In this document: positions 13,083-40,238 of the stretch, piece after piece
Layout: each line of letters starts with the position of its first letter
Numbering within the stretch: the first letter of the stretch is position 1
Assembly: GCA_963693365.1 (NCBI GenBank)
Contig: CAVNZM010000017.1
Span: forward strand, 5,518,001 to 5,582,000
Reading direction: 5' to 3'
DNA: 64,000 nucleotides
Source of the DNA: Amoebidium appalachense
Taxonomy: Eukaryota > Ichthyosporea
Program-made: the position numbers and the translations under genes
The notes under the pieces: generated by a model
Database searches by the model: none
Told to the model about the DNA's origin: nothing
The model's input: only the letters and a program-made list of their open reading frames with translations

Positions 13083-13233
13083 GGAAACAACGGGAAAAAG
13101 AAAAACTTAATTAAGTACATACCTTGAAGGTGCAGCGGGTGGCGTCCTTGACAGCATCCGCAGCCTCCGGGCAGACGGTCTGCGCGAGCGCAGAGGCCGC
13201 GGCCAAAACCACAAGAAGAGCAGGGGTGTACAT
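10050..13233 (-). CDS. secreted alkaline phosphatase, PHO8-like (five exons, complete)
   Basis: Exons 13,233-13,123, 12,889-12,703, 12,225-11,908, 11,668-11,210 and 10,792-10,050 join in phases 0-1-1-1 into 605 aa with consensus GT-AG sites. The enzyme hydrolyses phosphomonoesters with two Zn and one Mg. A signal peptide (MYTPALLVVLAAASALAQ) starts the protein. A Cys-rich segment (about residues 20-97) that is not in the usual family core follows. Core motifs are all present: IMMIPDG (metal Asp115), VTDSAAAAT (nucleophile Ser159), TSRVTHATPAS, MIEGSRIDHAEHA (Glu345, Asp350, His354), SAADHATGG (Asp393, His394) and WTTGGH (His529). The wording resembles fungal PHO8 more than mammalian enzymes, but the leader suggests secretion rather than a vacuolar anchor. 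Several N-x-S/T sites fit a glycosylated protein. The C-terminus is RRDTDHHHH; the four His codons arise from a short ACC-type repeat. No disabling change is seen. Confidence 0.93.
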
Positions 13234-13278
13234 GATGAAGGCTGAAAAATACTTCGAAGAACAGTGCTGCAAGACAGG

Positions 13279-13286
13279 CTTTTATA
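13279..13286 (-). promoter_or_regulatory. TATA box of the alkaline phosphatase gene
   Basis: TATAAAAG reads on the minus strand 46-53 bp before the start codon at 13,233, which leaves room for a 5' untranslated region of only 15-20 bases. CCAAT words on the same strand lie upstream near 13,350 and 13,480. The upstream DNA is free of microsatellites, as expected for a working promoter. Confidence 0.6.
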
Positions 13287-14462
13287 CGAGAGGCGCGGAA
13301 CGATGACGCGCGGCACGTTGGGTGCCGGTTCAACGCGTTGCTTCGATGAGCAATTTGATTGGTGGTTAGTTTGTACGAAAGTAACCAATAGGAACTCGGG
13401 ATGGTCTGCATTAGCCATTTTAGGTTTGTTTACGCCGTAAACGCGAGAGCGGCAGGAAGTGCAGAAGCTAGTTCTGATTGGCTTTTCTATTCTCCCTATA
13501 CCCCTCAAAACACTGAAGCAGACACGCAATAAAAAGTGTGTAAACCCGACAAGCAGACACTGGCAACTAAAAGCCAAAGTCAAAGCTAAAATGGTAAATC
13601 CATAATCAGCTGGATGTATAGTAAAATGGTTTATGAAGTTTATGTGCTGATTATTACCGACATACACATCTATAAATTTACGTTTATTGAGTCATATCTT
13701 TCCTGATTCCTGAAACCTCTCTGGCCCAGAGGAATGCCGAATGTCACTCTAGACTGGAAGGTGTGGAAGTCGACATAAGCCAAACTTCCATACAATAACT
13801 ATTATTATGACTGCCGCTTTCCTAAGCTATCTAGTAGCTCCTCTGGGATAGACATATCATTAATTCGATATACATTTATCATGTACGTGTCAGGCTTAAA
13901 TAAGCTTGCAAGCCCCACAGTTAGGACCTAGGGGCCTGCCCTGCATGCGACAGGCCTCTTGTGTTTGGGCAGGCTGGACCGGCGAAAACTCTGCGTGATA
14001 TTTATGCGCACGTGGGCCTCTCGCATGCATGCAACCTGCAATTATGTATCCCCACTTTCGTTCGAACCTTGCAGCTGAATTCATAAAGATATCCTCAGTT
14101 GACAATGTGTGGTGAGAAAACTGTTCTACAAGATCTTGAAAACATACAGGGATTATCATCCCCGTCGGGGCCGAGTGGTGCTTATAATATAATGATGATA
14201 TGATAAAAAACGTATGCAGTACAGTACACATAGCCATGCACATATATTTGGCGGAGATGTGCATCAAAGGTTGTGTAAAGGTGGCCTGTACTACCGTACA
14301 TGTATATGCATGTGTCCATCAAAGTTCAACATATGCCCATTAATTATGTTAGGACTAAGAAGCAAGAATTTATTTTGCTGTATCGTTTCTTTCTTTCATG
14401 TTAGTGTGCTTAATCGTTCTTTCAAGTTCTTTGTTTGTTCCTTTCTTTCTTTCCCCCCCCCC

Positions 14463-14506
<44 letters not shown>

Positions 14507-14658
14507 TCTCCATCTCTATCTGTTCATTCAAGGCTTCTCTCTCTCTCTCTCTTGCCCTCCCTTGAAGTCCCCCTGTCCCTCCCTGAACTCCCTCTCACGT
14601 ACCCCCCCCCCCCCCCCCTCCACGTGCACCCGCCCTCTCTCTCTCTCTCTCCCCCCTC

Positions 14659-14714
<56 letters not shown>

Positions 14715-14818
14715 CCCCCCCCCCCCCCCCCCCCCCCTTTCCTTGCCGTGGTTGCAATGGTTGTGCCCCACGTGGGGCTGGGTGGGGTTGTGGGTTGGGG
14801 CGGCTTTTTTTTTTTTTT

Positions 14819-14878
<60 letters not shown>

Positions 14879-15288
14879 GGCATGTATTTGCTTGTAAATG
14901 AATCATACTCATCCCCCCCCCCCTCCCCTCTTCCCCCTTTGGCACCTCCGTGACATATTGTCTCAAAGTTTTTCACCAACACAACTCCAGTTGGACGGAC
15001 ATCCTCATGGAAAAAACCAAGTGTTCTTCGGTTTGCACTACATATTCGGCCACTGTACCAGCATTTTCCCGTAAATTTCGTACCCGGGAAACTAGTATTG
15101 ATGGAATGGTGCATATATGCTGCAAGTCTGTGGAAAGAGTTGCTGCCTGAACAGAGAGAGGTATTCTTCTGAATCTTTTGTCCCTCCCTCACATATATAC
15201 TCCTAGCCTACTTCACACACACACACGCAAACACACACACACACACACACACACATACCGTGACACACACACACAACACACACGCTCA

Positions 15289-15319
<31 letters not shown>

Positions 15320-15973
15320 GCACGCACGCACGCACGCACGCACAACGTGTATACACATGGAAAAGCGCACAAAGGCACGCACACACACGTACCCATACAC
15401 ATACACAGCTCTCGCAGTATCCTCCGTTTTTCTCTGCTAGCTACACAAAGTCGTGGCCCCTTTCTCCCCGTTTGGACAACCTCCCCCCTCCCCCCCCCCC
15501 CCCTCCCTCCCCCCCCCCCTGCCGCGCAAGAAAATAAAATTGAAAATCATAAGAGAACGATATCATATATATATATATATATCATATACATATACATATA
15601 TATAGAGAGAGAGGGAGAGACTGGGAGAGGGGGGGGGGGAGGGGAGGGAGAGAGAGGGAGATAAAGGGGGGAGGGGGAGGGGGAAGGGAGGGAGGGAGAG
15701 AGAGAGAGAGAGAGAGAAGGGGGGGGGGGGGGGGGGGGGGGGGGGAGGGGGGGGGGGGGGGAGGGAGAGAGAGAGGGAGAGGGAGAGAGGGGGGGGGGGG
15801 GGGGAGAGAGAGAGAGAGGGAGAGAGAGAGGGAGAGAGAGAGAGAGAGAGAAAGGGAGAGAGACTCTGAGAGAGAGAGGAAGAGAGGGAGAGACGGCGTG
15901 GGTGTATGTATGTGTTCACGCCTTTTCGTTCTTTATTTAGTTTACTTTCTTTTCTCTTTCGTTTTGTGCCTGA

Positions 15974-16017
<44 letters not shown>

Positions 16018-16213
16018 CGGGTTGTGTGTGTGTGTGTGGGGTGACACCGTATGTGTGTGTGTGTGTGTGTGTGGGTGGGTGGGTGGGTGGGTGGGTGGGG
16101 GGGGGAGAAGGGAAGGGGGTCGTGCGCTTGTGCTCGTGGGCCGGGCAGGAGAGATCTAGAGGGGCTTTTTTCGTGTTTTTTTTTTTTTTTTTTTTTTTTG
16201 CTTGTGTGTTGTG

Positions 16214-16251
<38 letters not shown>

Positions 16252-16759
16252 CACGCTATGCGCCCCGCGTGTGTGCACGTACTTGGTTGCAATGTATACG
16301 TATGTGTACGTTTGCACACGTGCCCATCTATGTGTAGTTGTGCTTACATGTAACGGTGTGTATGTGGGTTTGCAGATGTGCGAAGCTTCGTGTCTATTTG
16401 CGTGTGCGTGTGCGCGTGTGAACTGCGTGTGTTTGCACGCGTGTGTGTGAGTGCGTGTGCGTGTGCGCGCGCGCGTGTGTAAATCTACTCTGTGTGTTGT
16501 GTCTGAGTTTGCGTGTGCAGGGGAGAAGGGGGGAGATATATCGTGTAAGTTCTTCGGCTGCATGTAATTATGGTGAGCTTCCTGCCTAGTTGAAAGACCC
16601 CACAAAACGGCGATTATTAAAATTCCATTACATGCACACCACTTATAGAGCACACTTGCATACAATCACAATTAACGACTGTTCTCAAATGTACCCGATT
16701 CTGCTAGGATATACCAATAATCTGTCAGCAATTTCGAATACGCGAGATTTTTCAAGCTG

Positions 16760-16972
16760 GCGTCGACCATACGACCATGAGATATACATACACCTTTGAT
16801 AGTTCAAATTTCAGGATTATCCGTAAAAGGCGCAGGAATATTTCCTTTATTGCTCATAGAAGCCACCATGGCGTCAAGCATACGACCACGAGATATACAC
16901 CTATGAAACTTCAAATTTCAGGGCTATCCATAAATGGAGCGGGAATAATTCTTATATTGCTCACATGAGCTG
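16760..16972 (+). repeat. imperfect tandem repeat, unit about 105 bp
   Basis: Two diverged copies share, in the same order, GGCGTC, CATACGACCA, GAGATATACA, TTCAAATTTCAGG, CTATCC-like, GGAATA and TATTGCTCA words. Identity is moderate. No coding role is evident. Confidence 0.6.
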
Positions 16973-17715
16973 CCATTAACGGCTTAGACAATGCATCTTA
17001 AATATGCACAACATATCACGTCATTTTCCAATATTACATACTGATATCAATCTGCCCAACTTCCTATAACGTGCGACTTTCCATAGCATCAATTCATACA
17101 ATCTACACCAACCTTCATACTTTGCATAGTCTTAATCGAACTTGAATAGTCGAACACTCTATTTGAGCAACACTTATCCACACACACAAGGTAGCATCTA
17201 TTATATAATTTAAACGGTCTAGAAATAGCCGTTCGAACAGACCAAGAACAGGTGCAGGCTTGCTAAAAAAATAGTATAACAGCACTAACTAGATAAGTCA
17301 TTCAGGGTCCACCAGCACACACGTACACGCACGCACGCACACACGCACACACGTACATAACACACGCACACACCCGACCACCCACCCACCCACCCACACC
17401 CACATCCACACAAACACGAATCTCTAGCCATACCACTAACTACTCCCCCACAACCACTACTTCGGCAGAGACATCACGAGCGTATTTCCTTAATACCCTC
17501 AACCTCACAATATCCTCTAACTAACTACCATATCAGCTGTACTACTGCTTAAACACCACAACAGGCTGAAATATTGCCGATCCCTCCTTCGTTCGTGTTT
17601 TGAGTCTCTGCAATGTATGGAAAAGAGTCAACTTGCATCCCGTCAATCCGCCAGCACCGATTATTCCTGGGGAGGATGGATATATGGTCGTTAGTAGGTG
17701 CCGCCTCTCTCCCCA

Positions 17716-17798
17716 AAACAAAACAAAACAAAACAAAACAAAACAAAACAAAACAAAACAAAACAAAACAAAACAAAACAAAACAAAACCAAGATCAT

Positions 17799-17879
<81 letters not shown>
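17716..17879 (+). repeat. (AAAAC)n followed by (CA)n
   Basis: About 15 AAAAC units (17,716-17,789) are followed after a short spacer by about 39 CA units (17,801-17,879). The minus strand reads these as Cys-Phe-Val-Leu and Cys-Val frames, which are not genes. Confidence 0.92.
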
Positions 17880-17882
<3 letters not shown>

Positions 17883-18103
17883 CAAAAAAAAAAAAAACCA
17901 AGCAAACAAAAAACCAAGAATTGGAATTGCATATGGGTACCAAGATACGACTGGGAAGAGACAAGAGGTGTTGCAGGATAAGGCCGGAGAAGGGCACTTC
18001 AATTCTGACATTGCACTCACACCCACGTGTCTGCACAGACATCCCACACACAGACACAACATACGAGCACCGAGCCAAGCCTAGTCAATCCCCTCCCCCC
18101 CCT

Positions 18104-18134
<31 letters not shown>

Positions 18135-18394
18135 CCGTCCGCCTGGCTCCTCCCTTTTCTCCGAAACACACATATCACATGCATATTTACACAGTGTCAA
18201 CATCCACCCACTCACCCACCCAACCATACACACATGCAAACATACACCCAGATGCACCCACTCACCCTCACCCCTATACCTACATATGTTGTGACCGCGA
18301 GGTTGGGCAAAGAAAGGGAGGGTTACACAAAACGGGCCGGCAAAGGAGCAACGGAAGGGGGGGGGGGGGGGGGGGGGAGACAAAGAGGAGGAGC

Positions 18395-18453
<59 letters not shown>

Positions 18454-18495
18454 GGGGCGGGGGGAGGAGGGGGGGAGGGAGAGGGGCATTCTTAC

Positions 18496-32051
<13,556 letters not shown>

Positions 32052-32085
32052 TCCCCCCCATCCGATGACGTCATCATATTGGCCG
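32052..32085 (-). promoter_or_regulatory. CCAAT box plus CRE just before the Cramped-like start
   Basis: On the minus strand CCAAT (32,082-32,078) is followed by TGACGTCA (32,073-32,066), about 15 bp before the first ATG (32,051). This is a typical compact promoter pair. If it acts as core promoter the 5' untranslated region would be very short, or the true start would be the second ATG or further downstream. Confidence 0.45.
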
Positions 32086-32405
32086 GGCTCGGGGTGTTGA
32101 CCAATGACGTGCTAGGAACTCGCTGGGGGGGCAGCCCCCCAGCCGTAACCCCGTCTGATCGGTTCGTACTGCTTTCGATTCGGGTCAGTGAAACCGCCAC
32201 TGGTTCCGGTTCGATTTGGGTGGTTCGGGTTTTCAAATGGACGTGAGTGTTTGAAACCCATTGCTCTTCTTCTATGAAGCCCTCGGTCTGATTGGACAGA
32301 GGGGCGTCTGTTTTATGGCGGGGAAGAACGTGTTGTGTGTGTGTGTGTGTGTGCGTGCATGTGTGTGTGCGTGTGTGTGTGTGTGTGCGTGCATGTGTGT
32401 GCGTG

Positions 32406-32469
<64 letters not shown>

Positions 32470-33130
32470 TGTGTGTGTGTGTGTGTGCGAGCGCGCGAGC
32501 AAGGGACACGTGCACATATGTATGTACATGTGTTTCCACGTGTGTGTGTGTGCTTGCACGTGTGTGTATGTGTGTGTGTGCGCGCGCATGTACATAGGTT
32601 CGTGTGTGTGTGTTGGTGCAGGTGTATTAGTATAAAGAAGAAGAACGGGTTGATACATGACACACAGTGTGAAGTACAAACGAATAGTCGTACTGCACAC
32701 AGAAAAAATTAAACGTAAATACAGCCCAACCCTCAGAAGGGCCCCCAGTATTCCACCGAATCCAAGTTCAACACAACTATCTTGCGGTCAAAACTCACTA
32801 GGAACAGGAGGGGGAAGGAGGGGGGGGGGGGGAGGGGGGGGGGGGGGCAGGAGGAAAAGGAGAAGGTCTAGGGGACGGGGGAAAGAGTAGGGATAAGGCG
32901 GGGAGAGGGAGAGGGTAAGGGGAAGAGGAGGGGAAGGGGGGGGGGGGGGGGGGGGGGGGGAGGGGGGGGAGGGAGGGGGGTATGGAACAAGAGGTGGGGG
33001 AAAATGGAGGCAAAAAACGTACAGACAGGAGGCAGTGCATCAACGAGAGCTCATATGTACCCACGGGGGCACGTGCATGTGTGTGGGCACATGCACGTGT
33101 GTGTGTGCATGTGTGTGTGTGTGTGTGCGC

Positions 33131-33197
<67 letters not shown>

Positions 33198-34448
33198 CGC
33201 TCGAGCGTGCTCATATTTTATGAAAGGGGAAAAAAAAAAATTGTGTGTCTGTGTGCCCTTGAGAGTCTGTATAGGTGTGCATGTGCTTGTGGCGATGCGG
33301 CAGTGAGTGCGTGTCTGTTCCGGTGTGCTTCGCATGTGCTCAGACGTATGCTGCCATTGTGTGTATGCGAGCGTGTGCGTGTGTGTGTGTGTTTGGGGGG
33401 GGGGGGGCGGAGAAGGGGAGGGGGGGGGAGGGGGGGGGGGGGGGATTTGCCCATGTGCAAGTGAGTGTGCTGCAGTATATGTGCGCGTGTATGCAACGGC
33501 ATATTTGTGTACGTGCATGCGTGCCGGAGTGTCCGTGTGTGTATATGTAAACGTGCACATGCCGTCAACCCCTTTTTTGACAGCTACAGGCCCAACCAAT
33601 ACACAGCCATAAGCCAACGAAACTAACCCTTTCAAAGGAAGCAAAAAGATATTTTTGCAGGGGAGGCAAACACCAACGTGGTAAAAAGGTTACAAAATAT
33701 AGGATTAGAATTTATTCACAAAGCCGAGGACATGCATGAAACTCTTCAAAAAAAATCGCTAGAGATGCTTGTGCCAAAACCACTATTCAGAAAGCTTGAC
33801 ACAGAGACACACCAGGTGGCACCAACAGGGACGCTAACCAACAGAAGCGAAAGTAACAAGATAAACTATCACACAAAACATTCCCCTTACCTGTGCATAC
33901 GCCGCCTCCTGGGTCCACAGCGACGGCCATTCAAAACATGCTGCCTCCTACTCACGTAATAAAGCCACTACGTTATAGAATGGAGGAGAGGCCCGGGAAC
34001 ACCTCCAGAATATTGCTACTAATCCAGAGGTTATGTATGGCAAAAAAAAGCCACCACGAAACTCAGAATGGCACACTATAAATTAGATGAACGGACATGA
34101 AAGTAATCCGAATTGAAAAGGGAGATGTTTCAGAAGTCTGTGCGAGGAAAAATGTGAAAACCTTGCTGTCTTCTTTCTGACAACATGAAAAGCCAAAAAC
34201 TGCGAAGTAACAAATTGTGACAATCACAGGCAGTAAGCCTGGGCGCCTTAGGACAAAAATTTCAGCTGTCCTAAAAGTATATCAACTGCACCTTCTTTCG
34301 AGAAATCAAGTACCCAAACCCTACGTATACAAAAACAGACCCAAAAAAACCATGTCATTGATTTCCTGTTTTAAATTTCTTCCCTCTCCCTATCAGCTTG
34401 CGAAGTTGCGCATTGTGGCTCGACGAGCGCTCTACTCCGACGTCTACG

Positions 34449-34492
34449 TGACGTCATTAGTACAAAATGATTGGTGAATTTGCACCAATCAT
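34449..34492. promoter_or_regulatory. CRE plus inverted CCAAT pair (orphan promoter-like module)
   Basis: TGACGTCA (34,449-34,456) is followed by ATGATTGGTG (34,467-34,476) and its exact reverse complement CACCAATCAT (34,483-34,492), separated by 6 bp. It is thus two opposed CCAAT boxes beside a CRE. No gene start could be attached on either side. Confidence 0.4.
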
Positions 34493-34959
34493 AGTTTGGG
34501 CGGCAAGAAGCAACTGGCCGTTGCAGCGAAGATTTGCGCGCGCAAGTGGACCTTGTTTTCAGTTCAATGCCACCCCGGCGTGTGTCTTGTTTTGCAGAGG
34601 AAAACGATGAAAGAGAGATGATGGTTTGTTCGTACGGCAGATAAAGGGCACATTCAAGGCTTGCCAATTACAAGATCTGCCAGGACGAACCGCACACAGC
34701 GTGGAAACAACTTGTGGCAGTCAAATGCATGTTGTTGCTTCAACCATACCATCCAACACACATACACTCGCACGTGCGCTTCCACATAAAGTACATTCAC
34801 ACGCACAAGCACGTGCACACACACGCACACATACACACACCATTATACGCTTTCACAAAGACACAAAAACACTCGCACACACGCACACTCATGCACACAC
34901 AGACACGCATACACACACAGACATGCACACACACACACACGCACGCACACAGACCCACA

Positions 34960-35009
<50 letters not shown>

Positions 35010-35381
35010 ACACATATGGGTGCCCACCACATACACATCTACTTGAAAATATGTTGCGAAATCTCTCTCCGTCTGTCTCTCCCTTACACTCACACACACA
35101 GCCCCTCCTTCCTTTCTCCCTCTCCCTCTCACCCTCTCCCTCGCCCTCTCCCTCTCACCCTCTCCCTCTCTATATCACTCTCTCCCTCTCTCTCCCCCTC
35201 TCTCTGTTTATCTCCCTATCCCTCCCTCTCTTTCTCTCTCTATCCCTCCCTTTCCCCCCCCCCCCTCTCTCTCCCCTCCCCTCTCTCCCTCTCTCTTCGC
35301 TGCTCCCCGCCCTCTCCCCCCCCCCTCTCTCTTCCCCTCTCTCTCTCTATTGATTGAGAAGCTGCCCCCCTCCTCCCCCCC

Positions 35382-35418
<37 letters not shown>

Positions 35419-35858
35419 CAAGCTCCTGCACGGCGAATCCCGATCTGCGTATCACAATTAAGGCCCAGACTTCCAGGCAAAATTCGAAGCCGTCACAAAA
35501 ACGAAAAGCTAATTTTCTAGTGGCATAGGCAGCGACAAAAGGAATATACCTTGAGGGAAAAAACAAATTTCAGGCCAGAGACCAACTTGAAGCGACCAAG
35601 ACAACAAATTAGAAACAAACGCACAAACACGCTAGAGATCCCGGACATAAATTTACAGCCAACGGGGAAAAAACGACTTCTAAACAACTTTTCAGCCCAG
35701 AGACAGTTACGTCTTAGCAGAGTCAATCAGGTTGGCGGGTTTTTTTTTTTTGGGGGGGGGGGGGGTTTGCCAGCTGACATCTCGAGGTGCACGTGTCGAG
35801 GTGTGCATGCATGTGTGCATGCGTCCGTGCGCGTGCGCGCGCATGTGTGTGTGCGTGC

Positions 35859-35974
<116 letters not shown>

Positions 35975-36357
35975 CGTGTGTGTGTTCGTGCAGTGTGGTG
36001 TACGTGTCGAGGATTCGTATTCTGCTTTTTCTGCCTTCTCCTTCAAAATAACCTCTTCATTTTCTATTATTTTTAACCGGTGCCAGAGGATCATTTCCTT
36101 GTAATGTCCAAAGCCTTACAGGTTTCCTGCTGTAAGATACCCGAACCATGTGGTTATCCATGCTTAACTAGGTGTGCGTTGTACCACTCCGCTGCACAAC
36201 GCACCGAATTTTTGTACTAGACACCAAAGCAAACATATATAATACACGGCTAAATTAATTCCTCTGTGTTTTCTTTAGTGTTTTTATTTACCCAATATTG
36301 TAATTCGTTTGCTCTCCGGACAGTTCAAAGTTTTTTTTTAAAGGCTCAACCCCACTC

Positions 36358-36365
36358 TGACGTCA
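36358..36365. promoter_or_regulatory. CRE-like TGACGTCA upstream of the stress-protein gene
   Basis: A perfect palindrome lies 430 bp before the start codon at 36,794. The distance and its presence near other gene starts in the window suggest a regulatory site, but this is position-based inference. Confidence 0.35.
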
Positions 36366-36793
36366 CAACTCGGAGAAGCAATGATCGAAGCGACTGAGCT
36401 GTCACTCCAGAGCTGCAGTAAGGTTCGAGTCAAAAAGTTTTGTGCCATTGATGTCCCAGGGTTCATGATCAAATGTTCTTTCAACTAATCTTCAAATAAA
36501 CACTCGATTCAAGGTCTTGCTTAACAAAGGCTCCTAAGCTCACACACATACATTACGAGAACCGCTGCAGACGCTTCCTCGTCAGGTCCCTTCTTCTTTT
36601 TTTTTTTCCTTTTGTGGAAAATCAAGTGCAATATTGTCACAGACGTCCTAGATCCAGCCAGAGTTCCTCTTTAATCACATCCCAATACTCCAAGAGGAAT
36701 TCTCGTTCCCTCTACTTAAGCTTTTATTATCAGCGCCCAAGCAAAAGAACACCAGCAACCTACCCTTCCATAGTTGTCCTGCAGAACCCAAAC

Positions 36794-38599
36794 ATGGCAC
36801 GCAAGGTTTTGGTGTGCATAGACCGCAGTGAAGGGGGTGTGTATGCCGCACAGTGGGCCTTTGAGAACATTTTGCGTTCAGGGGATGACGTTACACTTTT
36901 TTCAGTGGTACCGGTGAGCCCCCCCCACCCCCACTCCCCCCCACCCCCCTCCCCCCCTCCAGCCCCCTCCCCCTTTTGCCCCCCCCCCCCCCCCCCCTCC
37001 CCCCTGCCCCTTCCCTCCCCCCCTCCCCCCCCCTCCCGCTGGATTCCTCCTGACTCACACACGTTCGCACATCTCCCTCCTCCCCCTTCCCCCTCTCCCC
37101 TCCCCGCCTCTCCTCTCCCTCCCTCCCGCCCCCCCCCGGCGCGCTTCCCCATGTCCTGCGCATGTTGTTGTCAGCCCTTTATTTTTCGCTTCGTGTCCCT
37201 CAGTGTGTAAAGCCTTCCCTTCCCCCTTTGTGCCCTGCCCCTTTTCTCTCTCTGTGTCCGCCCATTATTTCTTCTCACTCCCCCCTGCCCCCCTTCCCCC
37301 CCTTTCCCGCCACCTTTACCTACCTTTCACTTTTTGACATGAATAGAGCAACGACTCTGAACACGACTAGCCCCCCCCCCGTCCCCACCCCCTCCCCTTC
37401 CCTCCCCCAACCGTCCCACCCACTCACCACCACACCCGGCCACACACCCACACACCCACACACCCACACCCTCCGCCACCACCACCACCACACACCCTTC
37501 TTTTGAAACCGCTTGGAAGTAACAAGACATTAGAAGCCAAAAAGGAAAGTAGCATGGAGCAAAACTCGTTTTGCGGAGGGCAGGGTAGACAGTGGAGGGG
37601 AGTGAGGGAGAGGATCGTGCAGATGTGAGGGAAATGCTAGGAGTCGAGCCCCCCCCCCCCCCCCCCTCCCCCCTTTCCTCCTCTCCCCCCCCCCCCCCCC
37701 CTTCTCCTTGCGGCCCCTTCCCCTCGGCACGCCATCGCCACCGTAGCCCCCCTCCCCCCCCCCCTTGCCTCCTTTTTAGGAGGAAAGGATGGATAATTGG
37801 TTTGAGTGGTTCTTGGAAGGGATTGGAAGGAAAGAGATAAGATGCGATATGGAAAGAAGAGGGAGCAAAGGGTAGCAACGGTGATGGCATGGAAGAGTGA
37901 TATTGTCTGTTAATTGTTGTGGATGTTTTATGGTTTTTCTTGTGGGGCTGGGTGTGGGGTGTGGGGGGTGGGGGGACAGGGACTCGAGGATGGAGAAGAG
38001 CTGAGGGGCGCAGGGCAAGGGGAGGGGGGGGGGGGGGGGAGGGTAAACTAACGGATGTTTGTTGGAGATGTGTGTTTGGTGGCTGATGCATTATGACTTG
38101 TGGGGTCACAGGTGTACACACACGCTGCACCAGTGTTCGGATCAAGTAAGTGCCCAAAGGAGGGGGGAGGGAGGGAATAACTGCTATTGTGATTTGTTGG
38201 ATGTGTTGGGTTCTTTTCCTGATGTGTTTTTTTTTTTTTTTAAGGTTTGTACAACATTGACACGACTGTGTTAGTGCTTATCCCATTTCTCATCTGTCGC
38301 CACCCACATTGCATGCACCCATGTGAATAGGATTCCTCTCACACCACTGCCCGCCAGCCCAAACTCACACCCAAGCATGCATACGCACGTGTACACACAC
38401 ACACACACGCACACACGTGCGCGCGCGCACACACACTCACACACACACACACTGTGAGCGGCATACACAGCCACAGCCACAAGCACAGATACAGGCACGA
38501 GCGCACCATACGGACAGATACCCCCCCCCCCCCCACACACACACACACGAACACACCCACCCACCCACCCACACTCACACACACACCCACCCACCCACC

Positions 38600-38662
<63 letters not shown>

Positions 38663-38821
38663 CCACCCACCCACACACCCACACACACCCACACACACAC
38701 ACACACACACAAACACACCCACCCACCCACCCACCCACACACACACACACACGCACCCACACACACACACACACATACACACACCCACCCACCCACCCAC
38801 CCACACACCCACAAACACACC

Positions 38822-38852
<31 letters not shown>

Positions 38853-38853
38853 C

Positions 38854-38888
<35 letters not shown>

Positions 38889-38914
38889 CCACACCCACAC
38901 ACACACACATACAC

Positions 38915-38975
<61 letters not shown>

Positions 38976-39068
38976 AACACACCCACACACACACACACAA
39001 ACACACCCACACACACGTTCATGAACACTCATACACACACACAAACACCCCCTTTTAATATTTGCTTC

Positions 39069-39099
<31 letters not shown>

Positions 39100-39158
39100 A
39101 AAAAAGAAAGAAAAGAAAAGAAAGAAAGAAAGAAAGGAAAAGAAGAAGAAGAAGAGAA

Positions 39159-39195
<37 letters not shown>

Positions 39196-39960
39196 AGAGA
39201 AAGAAAGAGAACGAAAAGAAAACGAGGGAAATGAACTGTGAGACGGTGCTCATAGCTATCCCCCTGTCCATTCGAACCCATTAATGAATATCCTTTATCT
39301 GATACAGCAGGTGTTGTTGTTGCTCCGTGCATATGAAATTGTATTGGCTATGAGTATTGGTGGTGGCGGTGGTTGTTTTTGTTTTTGTTGTTGTCTTTTT
39401 TTTTTTCCTTTTTTTTTTTTTTTTTTTTTTTTTGTTTTGTTTGGGGGGAGGGGGGGAGGGGGGGGGAGAGAGATTGGGGGAGCGGCAGGAGGGGGGGGGG
39501 GGGGGGGATGGCAAGAGTTCACAAACACCGTCCTGACATTGGATTTATGTTTTTAGGTATCACCTTTGACGAAAAGTCAGTCAAAGTGCAACATGACGTA
39601 TACGAAGAGACTGAAAAGCTCCTTGCCTATCTGACTGAACACTTGAACAAGTGCAATGCTCAGGTTAGCCACTCCAACCCCCCCCCCCCCCCCCCCCCCC
39701 CCTCTCGAGCGGGGTATGCGAGGTAAAGGGGTCGAATCCAAATGCATTCAATGACCCCCCCCCCCCCCCCCCCCCCCTCCCCTCCACCCTTCCAGGGGAA
39801 TGGTTCTGCTATGTCTAATTCTGCACGCTACAGATGTGAAGAAAAATGTTTCATACTTGAATGTATGCTTGTGCATACCGTTACGTGTCCTGTGTCCCGC
39901 ATCGTGTTTCTCATATGTGGCTGTGATATGTAATGAATTCTGCATTCTACCCCCCCCCCC

Positions 39961-39991
<31 letters not shown>

Positions 39992-40201
39992 CCTCCCGCA
40001 CCTTCCCCGGCACTGTGGGTGATATGGATGTCACTGAGGTCTTTGTGGGTTTCCTTTTTTTTTTTTTTTTTTTTTTTTTTGTTTGTTTGTTTGTTTGTTT
40101 GTGGGGGGGGGGGGGGGGGGGGGGGGGGGAGAAGGGGGGATTCTGTAGCATGTTGTCCACCTCGTGAATGTGTATCTTGATCTATAATTCTATCGCTCTC
40201 C

Positions 40202-40238
<37 letters not shown>

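Larger units (their letters stand above)
13287..18495. other. intergenic/3' region, no secure gene
   Basis: Between the phosphatase promoter and the last certain exon of the Cramped-like gene there is no convincing coding exon. Landmarks are a 9-bp inverted pair CCCAGAGGA/TCCTCTGGG (13,724 and 13,841), a T-to-G compound tract at 14,807-14,878, GA- and G-rich DNA at 15,600-15,890, TG/CA microsatellites at 15,980-16,250, an AT-richer stretch at 16,560-17,300 with a tandem repeat, and (AAAAC)n next to (CA)n at 17,716-17,879. A possible terminal exon of the Cramped-like gene follows a CTCCCCAG acceptor at about 17,670; in phase 0 it would stop after one codon. This remains unresolved. Confidence 0.5.

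Noticed and set aside
13724-13850. Inverted 9-bp pair as ends of a small DNA transposon
   Set aside because: No target-site duplication and arms too short to exceed chance.
14524-15192. 222-codon minus-strand frame with a mixed-composition N-terminal part
   Set aside because: The part at 14,950-15,190 has some protein-like composition, but the rest is homopolymer; no splice sites or family motif could be assigned.
17549-17776. Terminal exon of the Cramped-like gene ending ISACCGV
   Set aside because: The acceptor is good, but the frame needed does not match the phase-0 donor at 18,495; in phase 0 the exon stops after one codon, so no end is called.
33678-34477. Two plus-strand frames of 93 and 86 codons
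   Set aside because: No family resemblance, no splice signals at their borders and similar open frames on the other strand.
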